Assembly: GCA_004794785.1 (NCBI GenBank)
Contig: SJOL01002263.1
Span: 301,952 to 365,951 of the forward strand
Direction: 5' to 3'
Source of the DNA: Opisthorchis felineus
Taxonomy: Eukaryota; Platyhelminthes; Trematoda; Opisthorchiida; Opisthorchiidae
DNA length: 64,000 nt
Position numbers and translations under genes: made by a program. The notes beneath the pieces were generated by a model. The model was not told the origin of the DNA, searched no databases, and worked only from the letters and a program-made list of their open reading frames with translations. This document shows positions 60,595 to 64,000 of this stretch, piece by piece; the first letter of the stretch is position 1; every line of letters begins with the position of its first letter.

Positions 60595-60751
60595 ACTTCT
60601 GGTCATGCAGGAGGTGTAAAACAACCATTCAAACTGAATCCGAACGACAGAACTGAGGCAATGGCAATAGACGCAGATGGTCTTCTCTGCCAAAGCCGCG
60701 ATCCCGGTGGATGGCATGGAGCACGGGCCAATCGTGGTGTGAAGAACTCCG
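60595..60751 (+). CDS. DDX1: DDX1 exon 3
   Basis: This exon follows a 43-bp intron (gtaagt...cttttag). It encodes [40 protein letters not shown] and [12 protein letters not shown], matching human WQMNPYDRGSAFAIGSDGL and CQSREVKEWHGCRA. The acceptor at 60594 is chosen over one at 60610 because only the former is in phase 0. It is interrupted by a stop in the unspliced frame, which is why it does not appear as a long open frame. Confidence 0.93.
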
Positions 60752-61391
60752 GTAGGTGCTTGCACCTGTCTTCTATATTGAGTTTATTGCCTGTTTCTTC
60801 AATCACGTCATTTCTTTTTGTAGACGTGATCTGCTGAAAACATCCTAATTTTCACATTTTCTTTATGTCATGGGGCCCTTTATTCGATTACTGTAGACCA
60901 CAGCAGCAACCTTTTCTCCCATGCAGTGTCCGTTTCCACATCAACCTATCGCAACTTTCAAAACAGAACATTTGTTGATCTGCACATGATGGGTCTTTAA
61001 TTTTATTGAGTCCAAACGATGGTAATGTGTGCTTCCCGGGACCACTCAGTGGACAGAGTAGAGAAAGACAACATGGCTTCCCAGCACTTGCATCTCATGA
61101 AGTTGAGTTCACATTTCTATCTTGAAAACCCATAGATTTTCATAGCATACGAACTCTCCACTGTGCTAGTAGATTTGATGGAACAGTAAGAAATTTTGTC
61201 ACAGCCGACTCTTTCTAGTCGCACGAATTCAGCGGCTCAAGGTTCTTGGAACATCCTACCGCTTTGGGACCATAAACCATGAAAATAACATTTAGTTCAA
61301 CTCAATTAACCTTGTACTGGAATACTTCGTGCATTTTTGCAAAATTCTGATTCAGCACTACTGCCCTTTGTATTCCGTTTTGAACTGGTAG
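60752..61391 (+). other. DDX1: DDX1 intron 3
   Basis: This intron is 640 bp. No repeat or gene was seen. Confidence 0.8.
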
Positions 61392-61625
61392 GCAAGTATT
61401 ATTACGAAGCCGTCGTGACGGATGAGGGCTTGTGTCGCGTCGGTTGGTCAACTCTGAGGGCATCGCACGATGTGGGAACAGATGCTGAGAGCTTCGGTTT
61501 CGGTGGGACGGGAAAAATGTCTCACTGTCGTCAATTCGACTCATACGGCGAATCATTTGGGAGAGGTGATTGCATTGGTTGTTTTTTGGATTTAAACAAT
61601 GGAACCATCAGTTGGTCGAAAAATG
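61392..61625 (+). CDS. DDX1: DDX1 exon 4: SPRY domain core
   Basis: It encodes [60 protein letters not shown] and [19 protein letters not shown]. This is the SPRY beta-sandwich, a protein- or RNA-contact module. The acceptor is gaactggtag and the donor is AAATG|gtaagt. Against human DDX1 the [17 protein letters not shown] and SHxxQFDxYGE elements are kept. Confidence 0.96.
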
Positions 61626-62453
61626 GTAAGTTGAGTCCCACACTGGTTCACTTACAAAGCGTCTTGTATTTACCATAACCAAACTTCAACCTGAAAGGTG
61701 GTTTGTTTACTGCCTAACGTCTGATCGTACTCTTACGTATTTACTGCATGGTTAGCTCAGCACAACTTGTCTTTCTGTAGACAGCTTCATTTCATTTTGT
61801 TTTTATCGTGTTTGGTATCTTTCTCCTGTTCAACAATCGAAATATGCTTGCATCTGACTCCCGATATTGAACACTCCCATTTGCCCGTGGAAGACTCCTT
61901 GGGAGGAAATTTTTTGTGTGCACGCCGCTTTTCTTGCTATTGAAGAAGGATATTGATAAACCGGGTTGCATATTCGATAACGTATCAATTTTACTTCGAT
62001 GATTTCATCGCTAACCTAGGTGGGTCGTTGTGTTGTGGCCTGTAACATAACTGACGCGTCGGGCTGTTGTCTACAAAATAACGCATCAGTGATGCCATCT
62101 TGCTTTGCGATATTACACTGTTATCCAACTTGTCGATAAACTAACGGTTATGCCACTCCAGAAAATCTGCTGTTCTGTTCGTATCATATCCCAATCGCTA
62201 TGTATCGAAAAGACCATTTTTTGCTGAAAACGTTTTGTGAGTGAGCTCAGATAACTAGTATGAAAGTGTGTTCGCTTCCGTTTTAAAGGCTGTTTGTCAT
62301 TCTTACATTCAGTGAGCTGTATTGGTTCTTGTTTCTTAAAAGTAGCTTGAGTTCACCGATTAATGTTACTGATTACTATCCTCGAGCCTACTTGAGCAAA
62401 CGGGATTCACTGGAAACTATTTCCTGGGCACATCCTACTCATTTTTGTTTCAG
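61626..62453 (+). other. DDX1: DDX1 intron 4
   Basis: This intron is 828 bp, T-rich on the coding strand. No repeat was recognised. Confidence 0.8.
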
Positions 62454-62645
62454 GAAAATTGTTTGGCAAAGCGTACGATGTCCCTGCTCCCTTGCGCTCA
62501 GCTGGTTTATTTCCATCTGTGTGCTTGAAAAACGCCGAGATTCGTTTTAACTTTGGTGCGACTGCCTTCACGCACTCCCCACCAGCCGGCTGGTTAGCTG
62601 TGAGTGCCGCCGAGGGATCGAACGTTATTGAATCAACTTTCTCAA
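62454..62645 (+). CDS. DDX1: DDX1 exon 5: end of SPRY domain
   Basis: It encodes GKLFGKAYDVPAPLRSAGLF, PSVCLKNAEIRFNFGATAFT and PPAGWLAVSAAEGSNVIEST, matching human [32 protein letters not shown] and GFVALSKA. The acceptor is tttgtttcag and the donor is TCTCAA|gtgagt. Confidence 0.95.
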
Positions 62646-62897
62646 GTGAGTATAATTCATTTAACTGTAGCTTTCTTTACGTAAACTTGGGTCGCTTTTC
62701 GTTGTGGTCCCTCGTTTGAAGTCATCACATGCTTCACTTCAACCAGCGTTCGAATCTACTCGGGCAACCTGTCTTGTTTCATAGCTCGTTTGCGTTAAAG
62801 TCATCTTGATTCTTTTAACTGTGGCTTTCAAGTGAGAAGACCCCGATGTGTTGTCTCTGTTTCTTTACTTTGGTTGTTATCTTTTTCTCCTTTCCAG

Positions 62898-62959
62898 GCT
62901 CCAGCGTCGCGAGTCGCTTTGTGCCAAAGCCTAATGCGCCACTTGCTTTGATAATGGAG
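62898..62959 (+). CDS. DDX1: DDX1 exon 6: linker to motif Ia
   Basis: This short exon encodes SSSVASRFVPKPNAPLALIM then E, against human TKFLPNAPKALIVEPSREL. The acceptor is ctcctttccag and the donor is ATGGAG|gtgagt, phase 0. Motif Ia (PSRELAEQ in human) must start the next exon, which is not found before 64000. Confidence 0.93.
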
Positions 62960-63807
62960 GTGAGTTTGATCACTCGCTTTTACCACATAGCACGTGGCTT
63001 TATGGGAAGGCATTAATCTGCGGGATCTAAAAGGCTAGTCACCACTGGTGAACAACACAGGCATGCATCCTGCTCATGCGCTGGTATATCACCCGGTGAT
63101 TCGACAACAGCACATTGCTGAAACCTTTTTTCTATCACTGAATACAACTGTATGCATAAAATCAGAGCAGCAATACTATATCCAGCAAAATCTGTTCACC
63201 CTTCTCATTTCCATATCTGCCCTTCTCCGTTACCGGGAAACGATATTTCGTTGTGCTTTTAATGCTCTGGTAGATAAGCATTCAAACCTAGTGCTTTCCC
63301 ATTCACTATGTATCGTGTTTTCCCGGATCATGAACTCAATGGCCTAACGACTGCAATGCTTTACTTAGCTCTGCTACCTTATATGCTCAGCTCAAATGAC
63401 GTCACGTGGACCATGCTATGTAACACTGTAGCAGATAGTACATAGGGTGCGAGGATAGCAGAACACATTGAACAAATGGACACAATAATAATTGAATGTA
63501 CGTCAAGTTGAGTAGATCCACGCCTGATGACTGTTCAAGGAGACGATAACTCCCAATGTGTTGGCCATGGCTATGTAACAAGACATTCCGGTACATCACT
63601 ATCATCATTGTTGACATCAGTAGAACAAATTTTTGGCATCCATTTATATCTTGGCAGAACTAAGAGTCATCGTATATTTGATGTACTCAGGCGTCCGATG
63701 ATGGAGAGTGGCTAATGCTTGCAGTTCATTGTCGACAAGTTACGATGTTTGGTCAATGCCACTCATAAACCTTCGACAGCCTTCCTGTACTTGTGCAATT
63801 ATTCCGG
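62960..63807 (+). other. DDX1: DDX1 intron 6, start
   Basis: Frames open at 63048 to 63347 (+) and 63402 to 63617 (-) have no match. No DDX1 exon was found here. Confidence 0.6.
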
Positions 63808-64000
63808 TTCATCATCATCATCAAAGACAGCAACATCAGTGTTGACACTGATGCTTCACTGCCGTACAACCATAAGGTTTGTCTAATTATATTTAAAGCC
63901 CTAGAGTGAAAAGAAGAGAAAAAGAGTGGGTGAGGGAGGGGACCTAGTGCTGGCCTATGTCAAGCGTTCTGAGGTGCCTACACCTCCAAGCGCTCAATCA
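63808..64000 (+). repeat. CAT-led dispersed repeat, copy 2 (reaches the edge)
   Basis: It reads catcatcatcatcaaagaca, then ccgtacaaccataag, then gacctagtgctggcc and gaggtgcctacacctcc, in the same order as 14164 to 14345. It lies in DDX1 intron 6 and is cut by the window end. Confidence 0.7.

Larger units (their letters stand above)
60176..62959 (+). other. DDX1: DDX1 gene, 5' half (continues outside the window)
   Basis: DDX1 is an ATP-dependent DEAD-box RNA helicase with a SPRY domain set between helicase motifs I and Ia, an arrangement unique to this family. It belongs to the RTCB tRNA-ligase complex and has roles in mRNA transport, double-strand-break repair and pri-miRNA processing, in nucleus and cytoplasm. 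The exons seen carry the Q motif, motif I and the whole SPRY domain, and stop just before motif Ia. Phases agree at every junction. Introns are 151, 43, 640, 828 and 252 bp, then one of over 1 kb reaching the edge. Sequence similarity to human DDX1 (recalled) is high throughout, so the identity is secure. About 230 of roughly 740 residues are in the window. Confidence 0.96.

Noticed and set aside
1..64000. CRISPR arrays, bacterial operons, phage genes
   Set aside because: No regular spaced repeats or prokaryotic gene layout. The DNA has spliced genes and retroelements and is eukaryotic.

Overview
The window is nuclear DNA of a flatworm, most likely an opisthorchiid liver fluke (Clonorchis/Opisthorchis type). 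It has spliced genes with GT-AG introns from 43 bp to more than 6 kb. It also has many copies of one tRNA-derived SINE whose chance translation (for example [15 protein letters not shown]) is, as I remember it, common in liver-fluke gene models. Non-LTR retrotransposon fragments are of the kind seen in trematodes. The species is an inference.

Positions 1 to 37505, minus strand, hold one very large gene. I rebuilt 14 coding exons by homology and splice phase, about 1,770 codons. It is the fluke orthologue of ZSWIM8 (C. elegans EBAX-1, Drosophila Dora), the substrate receptor of the Cullin-RING E3 ligase that drives target-directed microRNA decay. The ATG is at 37505 and the gene runs off the left edge before its C-terminal part. 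One exon, between 21352 and 17911, could not be found. Between 34475 and 1927, introns hold seven SINE loci (6759, 13305, 18146 with an abutting extra head, 28711, 31961, 32799, and a nested pair at 34655), an 80-bp-arm inverted repeat, several dispersed repeats and, past the last exon seen, a decayed LINE reverse transcriptase.

Positions 37506 to 59871 are intergenic and repeat-rich. They hold a decayed LINE endonuclease domain ended by a 5'-inverted SINE, three more SINEs, the second copy of a 360-bp repeat whose first copy is in ZSWIM8 intron 1, and several open frames I cannot assign.

Positions 59872 to 64000 hold a compact head-to-head pair. On the minus strand is a 68-codon single-exon gene for a small presumed mitochondrial membrane protein, loosely COX7C-like. 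On the plus strand is the 5' half of DDX1, the SPRY-containing DEAD-box RNA helicase, with six exons (the first a tentative 13-nt coding exon); it runs off the right edge. DDX1 works in the tRNA-ligase complex and in pri-miRNA processing and ZSWIM8 in microRNA decay, so the two large genes both touch small-RNA metabolism; their being neighbours is probably chance.
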